Shown piece by piece: positions 23,734 to 31,782 of a stretch of 64,000 nucleotides of DNA. The position numbers were made by a program, and so were the translations under genes. The stretch lies in assembly GCA_023398815.1 (NCBI GenBank), contig JAEWRW010000030.1:1-64000 (forward strand), in the 5' to 3' direction. The notes beneath the pieces were generated by a model. The model was given only the letters and a program-made list of their open reading frames with translations. It did no database searches and was not told the DNA's origin. The DNA comes from Bacillota bacterium (GTDB lineage Bacteria; Bacillota; Clostridia; Christensenellales; UMGS416). The stretch's first letter is position 1, and each line of letters opens with the position of its first letter.

Positions 23734-25470
23734 GTGCTGGAGTTGGCGGTTTTCCTCAAGAAGTATAAGAAACAATGCATCCTGGGCCCGGCGTTCAAGT
23801 TCTCGGAGGTCATCTTCGAGCTGTTGCTGCCCACGATCCTGGCGCTCATCATCAACAACGGTGTGGGGCGGGGCGATGGTGACTACATCGTACGAATGGG
23901 CCTTCTGATGGCCGGCCTGGCCTGTTTGGGCTTCGGCTGTGCCGTCGTGTGCCAGCGGTACGCCGCTCAGGCTTCCCAGGGCTTCGGCACCGACCTTCGC
24001 AACGCGCTCTTTGCCAAGATTCTCACCTTCTCCTTCCCGCAGATGGATCGCTACGGCGCGCCCACGCTGACAACGCGGCTCACCAACGACGTCAACCAGC
24101 TGCAGGTGTGGGTGGCGATGATGATCCGGCTCGTTTCCCGCGCGCCGTTCATTCTGCTGGGGTCAATCCTGATGGCCTTCCTGCTGGATACGCGGCTGGC
24201 CCTGCTGCTGGTGGCGGCCACGCCTCTGCTGGCGGCCATCATCTTCTACATCACCAAGGCGGCGGGGCCGCTTTATCGTGCCTACCAGGGGCGGCTCGAT
24301 CGTCTCTCCAACGTGCTGCGGGAACATCTGGCTGGCGTGCGGGTCATCCGCGCCTTCACCAAGAATACCCAGGAGCGGGAGCGGTTCGCCGCCGTCAATG
24401 GGGAGCTCATGGGCAATGGCTTTGCCATCGGCACGGTGTCGGCGCTCTTCAACCCGCTCACATCACTGGTCGTCAACGGGCTCATCGTGCTCATCCTGTG
24501 GGTGGGCGGCGGCCAGGTGCAGGTGGGGGGTCTCTCCCAGGGGCAGATCATTGCGTTCATCAATTACGCCAGCCAAATTCTTGCGGCGCTGCTGGTGCTC
24601 TCCAACCTCATCATCCTGCTCACCAAGGCCATGGCATCGGCGGCGCGGGTCAACGAGGTGCTGCACGAGCCGGTGGAGGCTACCGAGGGCGCAGGCATGG
24701 CCACAGCGGCCACGCAAAAACCCGATGCCCCGGCCATCGAGTTTCGGGACGTCTCCTTTGGCTACCACGCCGGTGGCGACCTGGCGCTGGAGCATCTTTC
24801 GTTCACCATTGCACGGGGGGAGACGGTGGGCGTCATCGGCGGCACCGGCGCGGGCAAGACGACGCTCGGGCAGCTCATCCCGCGTTTTTACCCGGTGACA
24901 TCCGGCAAGTTGCTGGTAAACGGGGTGCCGGCGGAGGAGTATGCTGCCGATGCCCTGCGAAGCAAGATTGCCATCGTTTTTCAGAAGGCCACACTCTTTG
25001 GCGGCACGGTGGCCGAGAACATCCGCTGGGCGGGGGAGGCTGACGACGACGGCGTGCGAACCGCCGCTGCCACCGCCCAGGCCGATGAGTTCATCACGGC
25101 GCTGCCCCAGGGGTACGATTCGCCGGTGGAGCGGGGAGGGGTGAACCTCTCCGGCGGGCAGCGACAACGGCTGACGATCGCCCGGGCTCTTGCCGCCCAG
25201 TCGGAGATTCTCATTCTGGACGACGCGTCCAGCGCGCTCGATTACCTGACCGACGCGCGGCTTCGCGCAGCCATCCGGAGGATGGAGGGGACGCGGACGG
25301 TGCTGCTCCTCTCCCAGCGGGTGTCAGTGGTGCGGGGGGCCGATCGCATCCTCGTGCTGGAGGATGGCAAGCTGGCCGGCGTGGGCACCCACGACGATTT
25401 GCTGCGCACCTGCGAGGCCTACCGGGAGATCTGCGCCTCCCAACAGGTGGGAGAGGAGGCGCAGGCATGA
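23734..25470 (+). CDS. ABC exporter subunit with degenerate ATPase site (BmrC/TM287-like)
   Basis: A 578-residue half-transporter with six transmembrane helices (about residues 1-320) and a C-terminal ATPase domain. Walker A is GGTGAGKTT, the signature is the canonical LSGGQRQR, and Walker B is ILILDDASS, where the catalytic glutamate is replaced by aspartate. This is the expected pattern for the degenerate partner of heterodimeric multidrug exporters such as TM287/288 and BmrCD. The GTG at 23734 follows GGGGG and fits the promoter; translation from the more upstream ATG would add a cysteine-rich stretch without family similarity. It overlaps the partner gene by four bases. Confidence 0.88.
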   Translation: MLELAVFLKKYKKQCILGPAFKFSEVIFELLLPTILALIINNGVGRGDGDYIVRMGLLMAGLACLGFGCAVVCQRYAAQASQGFGTDLRNALFAKILTFSFPQMDRYGAPTLTTRLTNDVNQLQVWVAMMIRLVSRAPFILLGSILMAFLLDTRLALLLVAATPLLAAIIFYITKAAGPLYRAYQGRLDRLSNVLREHLAGVRVIRAFTKNTQERERFAAVNGELMGNGFAIGTVSALFNPLTSLVVNGLIVLILWVGGGQVQVGGLSQGQIIAFINYASQILAALLVLSNLIILLTKAMASAARVNEVLHEPVEATEGAGMATAATQKPDAPAIEFRDVSFGYHAGGDLALEHLSFTIARGETVGVIGGTGAGKTTLGQLIPRFYPVTSGKLLVNGVPAEEYAADALRSKIAIVFQKATLFGGTVAENIRWAGEADDDGVRTAAATAQADEFITALPQGYDSPVERGGVNLSGGQRQRLTIARALAAQSEILILDDASSALDYLTDARLRAAIRRMEGTRTVLLLSQRVSVVRGADRILVLEDGKLAGVGTHDDLLRTCEAYREICASQQVGEEAQA

Positions 25471-27215
25471 AGAGCACATTTGCGCGTCTGTTGCGCTATC
25501 TGGGCGAGTCCAGGGCTCTACTGGCCGGGTCGGTGGTCAGCGCCGTGGTGGGCGTGGCGGCCGCACTGGTGGCCCCGGCCGTGGTGGGCCGGGCGGTGGA
25601 TGGCCTGACCCGGGCCGGGCAGGTGGACTTCGTCCTGCTGGGGCGCACACTGGCGGCGTTGGTGGGGCTGTACCTAGCAAACAGCCTGTTTACCTGGGTG
25701 CTGTCGGTGCTCACCAACCGCGTGGCCTACCGCACCACGGCCCGCCTGCGCCAGCAGCTCTTTGAGCGGCTGACGATCCTGCCATTGAAGTTCTTTGACC
25801 GCACGGCCCGTGGCGACACGGTCAGCCGCTTTGTCAACGACGTGGATGTGGTGACCGACGGGCTGCTGCAGAGCCTGGTGGCGCTGCTGCAGGGGGTGCT
25901 GACGGTCATTGGCGCGGTGGGCTTCATGCTGGCCGTCAACGGCAACATGACGCTGGTGGTGGTGCTCTCAGCCCCGGCGGCCTATTTCGTGGCGCGCTTT
26001 GTCACCAAGGGCTCCCTTCAGGCCTTCCGCGAGCAGGCGGGCCATCTGGGCCGGCTCAACGGCCTGGCGCAGGAGATGATCGAGGGGCAGCGGGTCGTCA
26101 AGGCCTTCGGCTACGAGGGGAAGGCAGCCGAGCGGTTCGCCGGCATCAACGCCGACCTCTACCGCACCGGTGTCAAGGCGCAGTTCATCTCCTCCCTGGC
26201 CAACCCGTCCACCCGCATTGTCAACAACATCGCCTATGCTGCCATTGGTCTCATCGGCGGGCTGTGGGCCATCCGCGGCCATGTGACGGTGGGCGAAATC
26301 TCAGCGTTCGTCATCTACGCCGTGCTCTTCGGCAAGCCATTCAGCGACATCACCGGCATCCTCAGCCAGATGCAGGCCGCCGGGGCGTCGGCCCAGCGCC
26401 TCTTCCGCCTGATGGATGAAGAACCCGAGCCGCCTGAGGTGCAGGGAGCCATCGAGCTCGGGTGCTGCACCGGTCATGTGCGCTTCTGGGATGTGTCCTT
26501 CGCCTACGACCCGGCGCGGCCACTCATCCAGTGTCTGAACCTTGACATCCACCCGGGGTGCAAAGTCGCCATCGTGGGGCGCACGGGTGCTGGCAAGACG
26601 ACGCTCGTCAACCTTCTGATGCGCTTCTACGATGTGGACGAGGGCTCCATCCTCGTGGACGGGGTGGACATCCGCCGCCTGACGCGGGAGAGCCTGCGCC
26701 GCCAGTTTGGCATGGTGCTGCAGGACACCTGGCTCTTCGACGGCACCATCCGCGACAACATCGCCTACGCCCGACCGGAAGCCACGCTGGACGAAGTGAC
26801 CGAAGCCGCCCGGCAGGCCGGAGCCCATGGCTTCATCCGCCGGCTGGAGCATGGCTATGACACCGTCATTCAGGGCGAGGGGGGCACCCTTTCCCAGGGG
26901 CAGATGCAGCTCTTAGCCATCGCGCGGGTCATGCTGGCCAACCCGCCCATGCTCATTCTCGATGAAGCGACCAGCTCCATCGACCCCTTCACCGAGCAGC
27001 GGGTGCAGCGGGCCTTTGACCGCCTGACACAGGGGCGCACCAGCTTCGTCATCGCCCACCGGCTGTCCACCGTGCGCAACGCCGATCTCATCCTCGTGAT
27101 GGAGGGTGGCCGGGTGGTGGAGAGCGGCAATCACGAGGCACTCCTGCACTCCAAAGGCCAATACGCCCGGCTCTATGAGAGCCAGTTCGCCGGGCAGGCG
27201 GATTTTGACCAGTAA
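25467..27215 (+). CDS. ABC exporter subunit with consensus ATPase site (BmrD/TM288-like)
   Basis: A 582-residue half-transporter: six transmembrane helices, then Walker A GRTGAGKTT, signature LSQGQMQ and Walker B LILDEATSS with the catalytic glutamate. The non-canonical signature here and the degenerate Walker B in the partner are complementary, leaving one consensus ATP site composed of this Walker A/B and the partner LSGGQ. It overlaps the first subunit by ATGA. The complex should export hydrophobic compounds or lipids. The second dispersed repeat copy starts seven bases after the stop codon. Confidence 0.9.
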   Translation: MKSTFARLLRYLGESRALLAGSVVSAVVGVAAALVAPAVVGRAVDGLTRAGQVDFVLLGRTLAALVGLYLANSLFTWVLSVLTNRVAYRTTARLRQQLFERLTILPLKFFDRTARGDTVSRFVNDVDVVTDGLLQSLVALLQGVLTVIGAVGFMLAVNGNMTLVVVLSAPAAYFVARFVTKGSLQAFREQAGHLGRLNGLAQEMIEGQRVVKAFGYEGKAAERFAGINADLYRTGVKAQFISSLANPSTRIVNNIAYAAIGLIGGLWAIRGHVTVGEISAFVIYAVLFGKPFSDITGILSQMQAAGASAQRLFRLMDEEPEPPEVQGAIELGCCTGHVRFWDVSFAYDPARPLIQCLNLDIHPGCKVAIVGRTGAGKTTLVNLLMRFYDVDEGSILVDGVDIRRLTRESLRRQFGMVLQDTWLFDGTIRDNIAYARPEATLDEVTEAARQAGAHGFIRRLEHGYDTVIQGEGGTLSQGQMQLLAIARVMLANPPMLILDEATSSIDPFTEQRVQRAFDRLTQGRTSFVIAHRLSTVRNADLILVMEGGRVVESGNHEALLHSKGQYARLYESQFAGQADFDQ

Positions 27216-27221
27216 AAATTG

Positions 27222-27620
27222 TCGCGTCTGGCTGGTCGTGCCGTTCCGGCACTGCTCGCCCATGCGACCTGGCCGCTGTGGCGGCAGCCGCGATTCAGAC
27301 AGCTTGTTCTCGCTAATGCCAGATCGCCGTTCACGCCTTACGCGCCATCTAGGATGCATAGGCGAGCAGCCAGAATGCATGGCCGAGCAGCACGCGAAGC
27401 GTGCGACCAGGCAATCCGAAGGATTGCGACCAGCCCGGAGTGTCCGATTCGCCGCACATGTCGCCGAACGGTAATATTTGATCGTGTTCATACGGATTTT
27501 GGGGGAATACGTTTCTCCTACGGGTGAGATTTTTCTGTTAGTGTTCACGCTTGCAATTGTTCCCTCCCGCCGGATAACCGGCGCTCGGCTCTTGTGTTTC
27601 CTTCCTATATCGACTTTTAT
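27222..27620 (+). repeat. Dispersed structured repeat, copy B with internal insertion
   Basis: Related to copies A and C: shared blocks are GGCAGCCGCGATT, CTTGTTCTCGCTAATG, CGCCGCACATGTCGCCGA and the final CCGCCGGATAACCGGCGCTC hairpin. Between the blocks an insertion of about 120 bp (27327-27446) splits the inner stem. The insertion carries two imperfect 20-bp direct repeats (from 27355 and 27376) and two tandem hairpins with GAA loops, GCACGC/GCGTGC (27390-27404) and GCAATCC/GGATTGC (27411-27427), each followed by GACCAG. No open frame. Confidence 0.7.
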
Positions 27621-27640
27621 CAGCCTGTATTGTCAAAACC

Positions 27641-27669
27641 TTGACAATCAACACTGCGTCGCATACAAT
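27641..27669 (+). promoter_or_regulatory. Promoter of the hydrogenase-maturation operon
   Basis: TTGACA (27641-27646) and TACAAT (27664-27669) with an exact 17-base spacer. It lies 20 bases past the end of repeat copy B and starts a leader of about 175 bases. Confidence 0.8.
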
Positions 27670-27675
27670 GTTTGT

Positions 27676-27750
27676 GCAGTTGGCCGAGGGAGCCCTTTGC
27701 TAACTTGCCGGAACCCGGACTGACGGAAAAGCCATGGGCTGATTCGGAAG
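27676..27750 (+). ncRNA. Structured leader RNA of the hydrogenase-maturation operon, class unknown
   Basis: The leader has a long-range stem with a symmetric internal loop: CCGA and GCCC (about 27684-27695) pair with GGGC and TCGG (about 27737-27747). Within it lies CCGG-AAC-CCGG and a GACGGAAAAGCC stretch. Two consecutive intrinsic terminators follow before the first gene, so this segment is a candidate sensor (riboswitch or protein-binding leader) for transcription attenuation. I do not recognise it as a known riboswitch class. Confidence 0.5.
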
Positions 27751-27790
27751 GAAACGAACGCGAACCTCCGGTTTGCGCGTGTTTCTTTTT
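27751..27790 (+). terminator. First leader terminator of the hydrogenase-maturation operon
   Basis: GAAACGAACGCGAACC (27751-27766) pairs with GGTTTGCGCGTGTTTC (27770-27785) in 14 of 16 positions including wobbles, with a TCC loop, followed by five T residues. Confidence 0.8.
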
Positions 27791-27800
27791 GCGTATGCGC

Positions 27801-27833
27801 GGCCTTCCCGTACACACGGGGAGGCCTTTTTTG
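27801..27833 (+). terminator. Second leader terminator of the hydrogenase-maturation operon
   Basis: GGCCTTCCC (27801-27809) pairs with GGGGAGGCC (27818-27826) and is followed by six T residues, ending 18 bases before the first start codon. Confidence 0.85.
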
Positions 27834-27851
27834 TTGTGTAGGAGGGGAACC

Positions 27852-28106
27852 ATGAAGCGAGTCGCCGTCGTCAGCGCCATTCTGGAGAAGCCGAACCTGT
27901 GCCAGCAGCAGTTCAATGCCGTGGTGTCGGGTTTCCAAGGCATTGTGAAGGGTCGCATGGGCATCCCCATGCCCGAGGAGGATCTGGCGGTCATCTCCAT
28001 CGTCGTGCTGAGCGATGTCAATGAGATCAACAGCCTGACGGGGAAGCTCGGGGCCATCCCGTATGTGACCGTCAAAACGTCCATCTCCAAGAAGGAGGTG
28101 GAGTGA
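27852..28106 (+). CDS. ACT-like regulator of the TM1266 (iron-only hydrogenase system) family
   Basis: An 84-residue protein beginning MKRVAVVSAILE. The FQGIVKGRMGIPMPEEDLAVISIVV segment and its position directly ahead of hydEFG genes identify the TM1266-type iron-only hydrogenase system regulator family, small ACT-fold proteins thought to regulate or assist [FeFe]-hydrogenase maturation. GGAGGGG precedes ATG 27852. It is the first gene of a tightly packed operon with an aspartase homologue and HydF, HydE and HydG. Confidence 0.85.
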   Translation: MKRVAVVSAILEKPNLCQQQFNAVVSGFQGIVKGRMGIPMPEEDLAVISIVVLSDVNEINSLTGKLGAIPYVTVKTSISKKEVE

Positions 28107-28107
28107 C

Positions 28108-29523
28108 GTGCTGACACGTATGGAGCAGGATTCGCTGGGGGAGCTGGCGGTGGAGGCCGCGGGCTACGCCGGCATCCACACCCGCCGGGCGCAGCTCAAT
28201 TTTGACCTGCCCACCCCGCCGGTGAAGCGGTGTCTCGTGGATGCCATGCTCGCGGTGAAGCGGGCGGCGGCCCAGGCCAACGGGCAGGCCGGCTTGCTGG
28301 CGGCCGACAAGGCCGATGCCATTGCCCGGGCCTGTGACGACTTGCTTGGCGGCTTGGCGACCCAAGACCTTGCGACAAACAGCCTGCAGGGCGGGGCGGG
28401 TACGTCGCTCAATATGAACGTCAACGAATGCGTGGCCAACCGCGCTATTGAGCTGCTGGGCGGGCGGAAGGGCGACTACACCCTGGTGCATCCCCTAAAC
28501 GACGTCAACTGCTCCCAATCCACCAACGACGTGGTGCCCACGGCGCTGCGCATCGCGGCAATTCACCTCGTGCGGCGGCTGGCCGATGCGTTGGCCGCCC
28601 TGCAGGAGGCACTGCAGGCCAAGGAGCATGAGTATGACGCCGTAGCGCGGCTGGGGCGCACCGAGCTTATGGACGCGCTGCCCATGCGGGTGGGGCAGGG
28701 CTTCGGGGCCTATGCCCAGGCCGTGGCGCGGGATCGTTGGCGCATCTACAAGGCTGAGGAGCGGCTGCGGGTCATTCCCATCGGCGGCACGGCCATCGGC
28801 ACCGGACTGAACGCCCCGCCTGCCTACACCTACCGGGTGACCGAACTCATCCAGCAGGCCACGGGGCTGGGCTTGGCGCGGGCCGAGTCACCCATGGACG
28901 CCATCCAGAACGCTGACGTGTATGTGGAGGTGTCGGGGCTTCTTAAAGCCTGCGCCACCACACTCTTAAAGCTATGCGGCGACCTGCGGCTGCTGGCCGG
29001 CGGCCCGGCGGGGGGGCTGGCGGAGCTGAAGCTGCCCGCGGTGCAAGCCGGTAGCTCCATCATGCCCGGCAAGGTCAACCCCGTATTGCCGGAGATGGTG
29101 ACCCAGGTAGCCCTGCGGGTCATCGCCCACGACGGTGCGGTGACGGCGGCGGCGGGCATGGGGCAGCTGGAGCTCAACGCCTTCCTGCCCCTCATCGCCG
29201 ATAGCCTGCTCGACATGCTGGAGCTGCTCTGCGCGGCGGTGCCGCTGCTCACCGAGCGCTGCATCCGTGGTATTGAGGTGGACGCTGAGAGGTGCGGAGC
29301 GACGCTGGAACACTCCACCGCGGCGGCGGCGGCCCTCATCGCCCATGTGGGGTACGACTGGGCGGCGGAGCTGGCCCACAGAGCTCAGGCGACGGGCCTC
29401 ACGCTCAAGCAGGTGGCGTTGGAGGAATCGGGCTTGCCGGCCGAGACCGTGGAGCGCATCTTCACCCTCAACGACCTGACCCGCCCCGGTGTGCCGGGGC
29501 TGACCGGAAGGAGACAGCCATGA
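28108..29523 (+). CDS. aspA: Aspartate ammonia-lyase (aspartase/fumarase superfamily)
   Basis: A 471-residue lyase that converts aspartate to fumarate and ammonia. The superfamily signature GSSIMPGKVNPV lies near residue 315; TNDVVPTALRIAA near 143 and LGRTELMDALPMRVG near 190 are the other conserved regions, with the catalytic serine in the SS of the signature loop. A GTG at 28108 is used because AAGGAGGT lies nine bases upstream; ATG 28120 is an alternative. aspA is a known companion of hydEFG in several anaerobes, presumably supplying ammonia for the dithiomethylamine bridge of the H-cluster. It overlaps hydF by four bases. Confidence 0.82.
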   Translation: MLTRMEQDSLGELAVEAAGYAGIHTRRAQLNFDLPTPPVKRCLVDAMLAVKRAAAQANGQAGLLAADKADAIARACDDLLGGLATQDLATNSLQGGAGTSLNMNVNECVANRAIELLGGRKGDYTLVHPLNDVNCSQSTNDVVPTALRIAAIHLVRRLADALAALQEALQAKEHEYDAVARLGRTELMDALPMRVGQGFGAYAQAVARDRWRIYKAEERLRVIPIGGTAIGTGLNAPPAYTYRVTELIQQATGLGLARAESPMDAIQNADVYVEVSGLLKACATTLLKLCGDLRLLAGGPAGGLAELKLPAVQAGSSIMPGKVNPVLPEMVTQVALRVIAHDGAVTAAAGMGQLELNAFLPLIADSLLDMLELLCAAVPLLTERCIRGIEVDAERCGATLEHSTAAAAALIAHVGYDWAAELAHRAQATGLTLKQVALEESGLPAETVERIFTLNDLTRPGVPGLTGRRQP

Positions 29524-30752
29524 CGATGAACCAAACCCCGAAGGCCGAACGGCTGCACATCGCCTTCTTTGGGCGGCGCAACGCCGGCAAATCCAGCCTC
29601 ATCAACGCCGTGACGGGCCAACAGGCGGCGATCGTCTCCGACGTGGCGGGCACCACGACCGATCCAGTCTACAAGACCATAGAGATACTGCCGCTAGGCC
29701 CCTGCGTGCTCATCGATACCGCGGGGCTCGATGACGAGGGGGAGCTGGGTGACAAGCGTGTGGCCAAGACGCTGGCCGTGCTGGGCCGCACCGACCTGGC
29801 CGTGCTGGTGCTGGACGGTACCACCGGTGTGACTGACGTTGATCGGGACATCCTGGTCCGCCTGCAGGCCAAGAAACTGCCGGTGCTGGTGGCCGCCAAC
29901 AAGGCCGACGCTGCCCCGGTGGACGGGGCGGCACTGGGGGCGGTGCTGGGCGTGCCGGTGCACGTGGTGTCCGCCGCCACCGGGCAGGGGGTGTTGGGCT
30001 TGCGTCAGGCCATCGCCGGGGCCGCGCCCACCGGCGAGGACAGGCTGAAGCTGCTGGGAGACCTCGTGCGGCCCGGCGACGTGGTGGTGCTGGTGACACC
30101 CATCGACAAGGCCGCGCCCAAGGGCCGGCTCATCCTGCCCCAGCAGCAGGTCATCCGCGATGTGCTGGAGAGCGACGCCGTGGCCCTGGTGACCAAGGAA
30201 CACGAACTGCGCCGCACCCTGGCCCTGCTGGGGGAGAAGCCACGTCTGGTCATCACCGACTCCCAAGTGTTCCTGAAAGTCTCGGCCGATGTGCCGCGGG
30301 ATGTGATGCTGACGAGCTTCTCCATCCTGTTTGCGCGGTACAAGGGCGACCTAGAGCAGCTGGTGTTGGGGGCCCGTGCCATTGCCGACCTGAAGGACGG
30401 TGACGAGGTGCTCATCGCTGAGGGCTGCACCCATCACCAGCAGGCCGACGACATTGGCCGGGTAAAGATTCCGCGCTGGCTCAGGGAGATGACGGGGCGG
30501 GAACTCCGCTTTTCCTTCACCGCCGGAATGACCTACCCCGAAGACCTCAACCGTTTCGCCCTGGTGGTGCACTGCGGCGCGTGCATGCTGAACCGCTCCG
30601 AGATGCAAACCCGCCTTGGAGAGGCGCGGGCAGCAGGGGTGCCGATCGTCAACTACGGCGTGCTCATCGCCTGCGTGCAGGGCATTCTGCCCCGGGTGTT
30701 GGAGCCGTTCCCCTTGGCTCGCCTGGCCTGGGAGGAGGGCGCCGATGTTTGA
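29520..30752 (+). CDS. hydF: [FeFe]-hydrogenase maturation GTPase HydF
   Basis: A 410-residue scaffold GTPase on which the 2Fe subcluster is assembled before transfer to apo-hydrogenase. The GTP-binding domain shows the P-loop GRRNAGKS (residues 18-25), switch DVAGTTTDPV, G3 DTAGLDD and G4 NKAD. The C-terminal cluster domain carries CTHH near residue 303 and HCGACML near 353, the conserved CxH and HCxxC ligands for [4Fe-4S]. The start overlaps the aspA stop as ATGA; the stop overlaps hydE by eight bases. Confidence 0.93.
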   Translation: MTMNQTPKAERLHIAFFGRRNAGKSSLINAVTGQQAAIVSDVAGTTTDPVYKTIEILPLGPCVLIDTAGLDDEGELGDKRVAKTLAVLGRTDLAVLVLDGTTGVTDVDRDILVRLQAKKLPVLVAANKADAAPVDGAALGAVLGVPVHVVSAATGQGVLGLRQAIAGAAPTGEDRLKLLGDLVRPGDVVVLVTPIDKAAPKGRLILPQQQVIRDVLESDAVALVTKEHELRRTLALLGEKPRLVITDSQVFLKVSADVPRDVMLTSFSILFARYKGDLEQLVLGARAIADLKDGDEVLIAEGCTHHQQADDIGRVKIPRWLREMTGRELRFSFTAGMTYPEDLNRFALVVHCGACMLNRSEMQTRLGEARAAGVPIVNYGVLIACVQGILPRVLEPFPLARLAWEEGADV

Positions 30753-31782
30753 CTTCAACGCCATGACCCGGGCAGAGCTGGTCGACTTCCTGACCCGCAT
30801 CGACGACGATACCCGGCGGGAGGTCTTGGCCGCCGCCGACCGCGTCAAGCGCGACGAGTATGGGTTGGAGGTCTACACTCGCGGGCTCATCGAGTTCACC
30901 AACTACTGCAAAAATGACTGCCTGTACTGCGGCATCCGCCGCAGCAACGGCCAAGCGGAACGCTACCGGTTGAGTGAGCAACAAATCCTCGAGTGCTGCG
31001 CCCTGGGGTATGAGCTGGGGTACCGCACCTTCGTGTTGCAGGGTGGGGAGGACCCCTGGTACACCGACGAGCGCCTGTGCGAAATCGTCGCGGCCATCCG
31101 CGCCGGGTATCCGGACTGCGCCATCACCCTCTCGCTGGGGGAGCGCAGTCGGTCGTCCTACCAGCGGCTCTATGACGCCGGGGCCAACCGGTATCTGCTG
31201 CGGCACGAGACGGCCAACGACGCCCACTACGCCAGCCTGCACCCGCAGGACATGAGCCTTGCCAACCGCAAGCGTTGCCTGTGGGACTTGAAGCACATCG
31301 GCTACCAGGTCGGCGCGGGGTTCATGGTGGGCTCGCCCGGCCAAACGCCCGAAACGCTGGCTGACGATCTCATCTTTTTGCGGGAGCTGCAACCGGCCAT
31401 GGTGGGCATCGGGCCGTTTATCCCGCACCACGATACACCGCTTGCCTCTGCGCCGGCGGGCAGTGTGGAGCAGACGGTGTTGCTGGTGGCCATGGTGCGG
31501 CTGATGCTGCCGCGGGCGCTGCTGCCGGCCACCACGGCCGTGGGCACCCTTGATCCCTTCGGGCGGGAGAAGGTGCTCTCCGCTGGGGGGAACGTGGTGA
31601 TGCCGAACCTCTCGCCCACGGACGTGCGCAAGAAGTATCTGCTCTATGACAACAAGATCTGCACCGGCGATGAAGCCGCTGAGTGCCGCCGGTGCCTGGA
31701 ACGGCGGGTGGAGAAGGCCGGATATGTGCTCTCCAGCGCGCGGGGCGACCATTTGGATTGGAGGATGAAGGATGTTCATTGA
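30745..31782 (+). CDS. hydE: [FeFe]-hydrogenase maturation radical SAM protein HydE
   Basis: A 345-residue radical SAM enzyme. The CKNDCLYC motif (Cys55, Cys59, Cys62) binds the SAM [4Fe-4S] cluster, and FVLQGGEDPWYTD and HETANDAHYASLHP are HydE-typical barrel segments. HydE processes the cysteine-bound Fe synthon from HydG during H-cluster assembly. The predicted start at 30745 follows GGAGGAGGG; the gene overlaps hydF by 8 and hydG by 11 bases. Confidence 0.92.
   Translation: MFDFNAMTRAELVDFLTRIDDDTRREVLAAADRVKRDEYGLEVYTRGLIEFTNYCKNDCLYCGIRRSNGQAERYRLSEQQILECCALGYELGYRTFVLQGGEDPWYTDERLCEIVAAIRAGYPDCAITLSLGERSRSSYQRLYDAGANRYLLRHETANDAHYASLHPQDMSLANRKRCLWDLKHIGYQVGAGFMVGSPGQTPETLADDLIFLRELQPAMVGIGPFIPHHDTPLASAPAGSVEQTVLLVAMVRLMLPRALLPATTAVGTLDPFGREKVLSAGGNVVMPNLSPTDVRKKYLLYDNKICTGDEAAECRRCLERRVEKAGYVLSSARGDHLDWRMKDVH

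Noticed and set aside
27327..27446. CRISPR-like array in repeat copy B
   Set aside because: The two direct repeats are adjacent, imperfect and only two in number, without spacers of constant length or cas genes; the hairpins differ in sequence.
27676..27750. c-di-GMP, glutamine (glnA) or molybdenum-cofactor riboswitch in the hydrogenase leader
   Set aside because: The GACGGAAAAGCCATGGG stretch recalls parts of the c-di-GMP-I consensus and CGGAAGG recalls glnA, but the required partner segments (for example GCAAACC for c-di-GMP-I) are missing. I left the class open.
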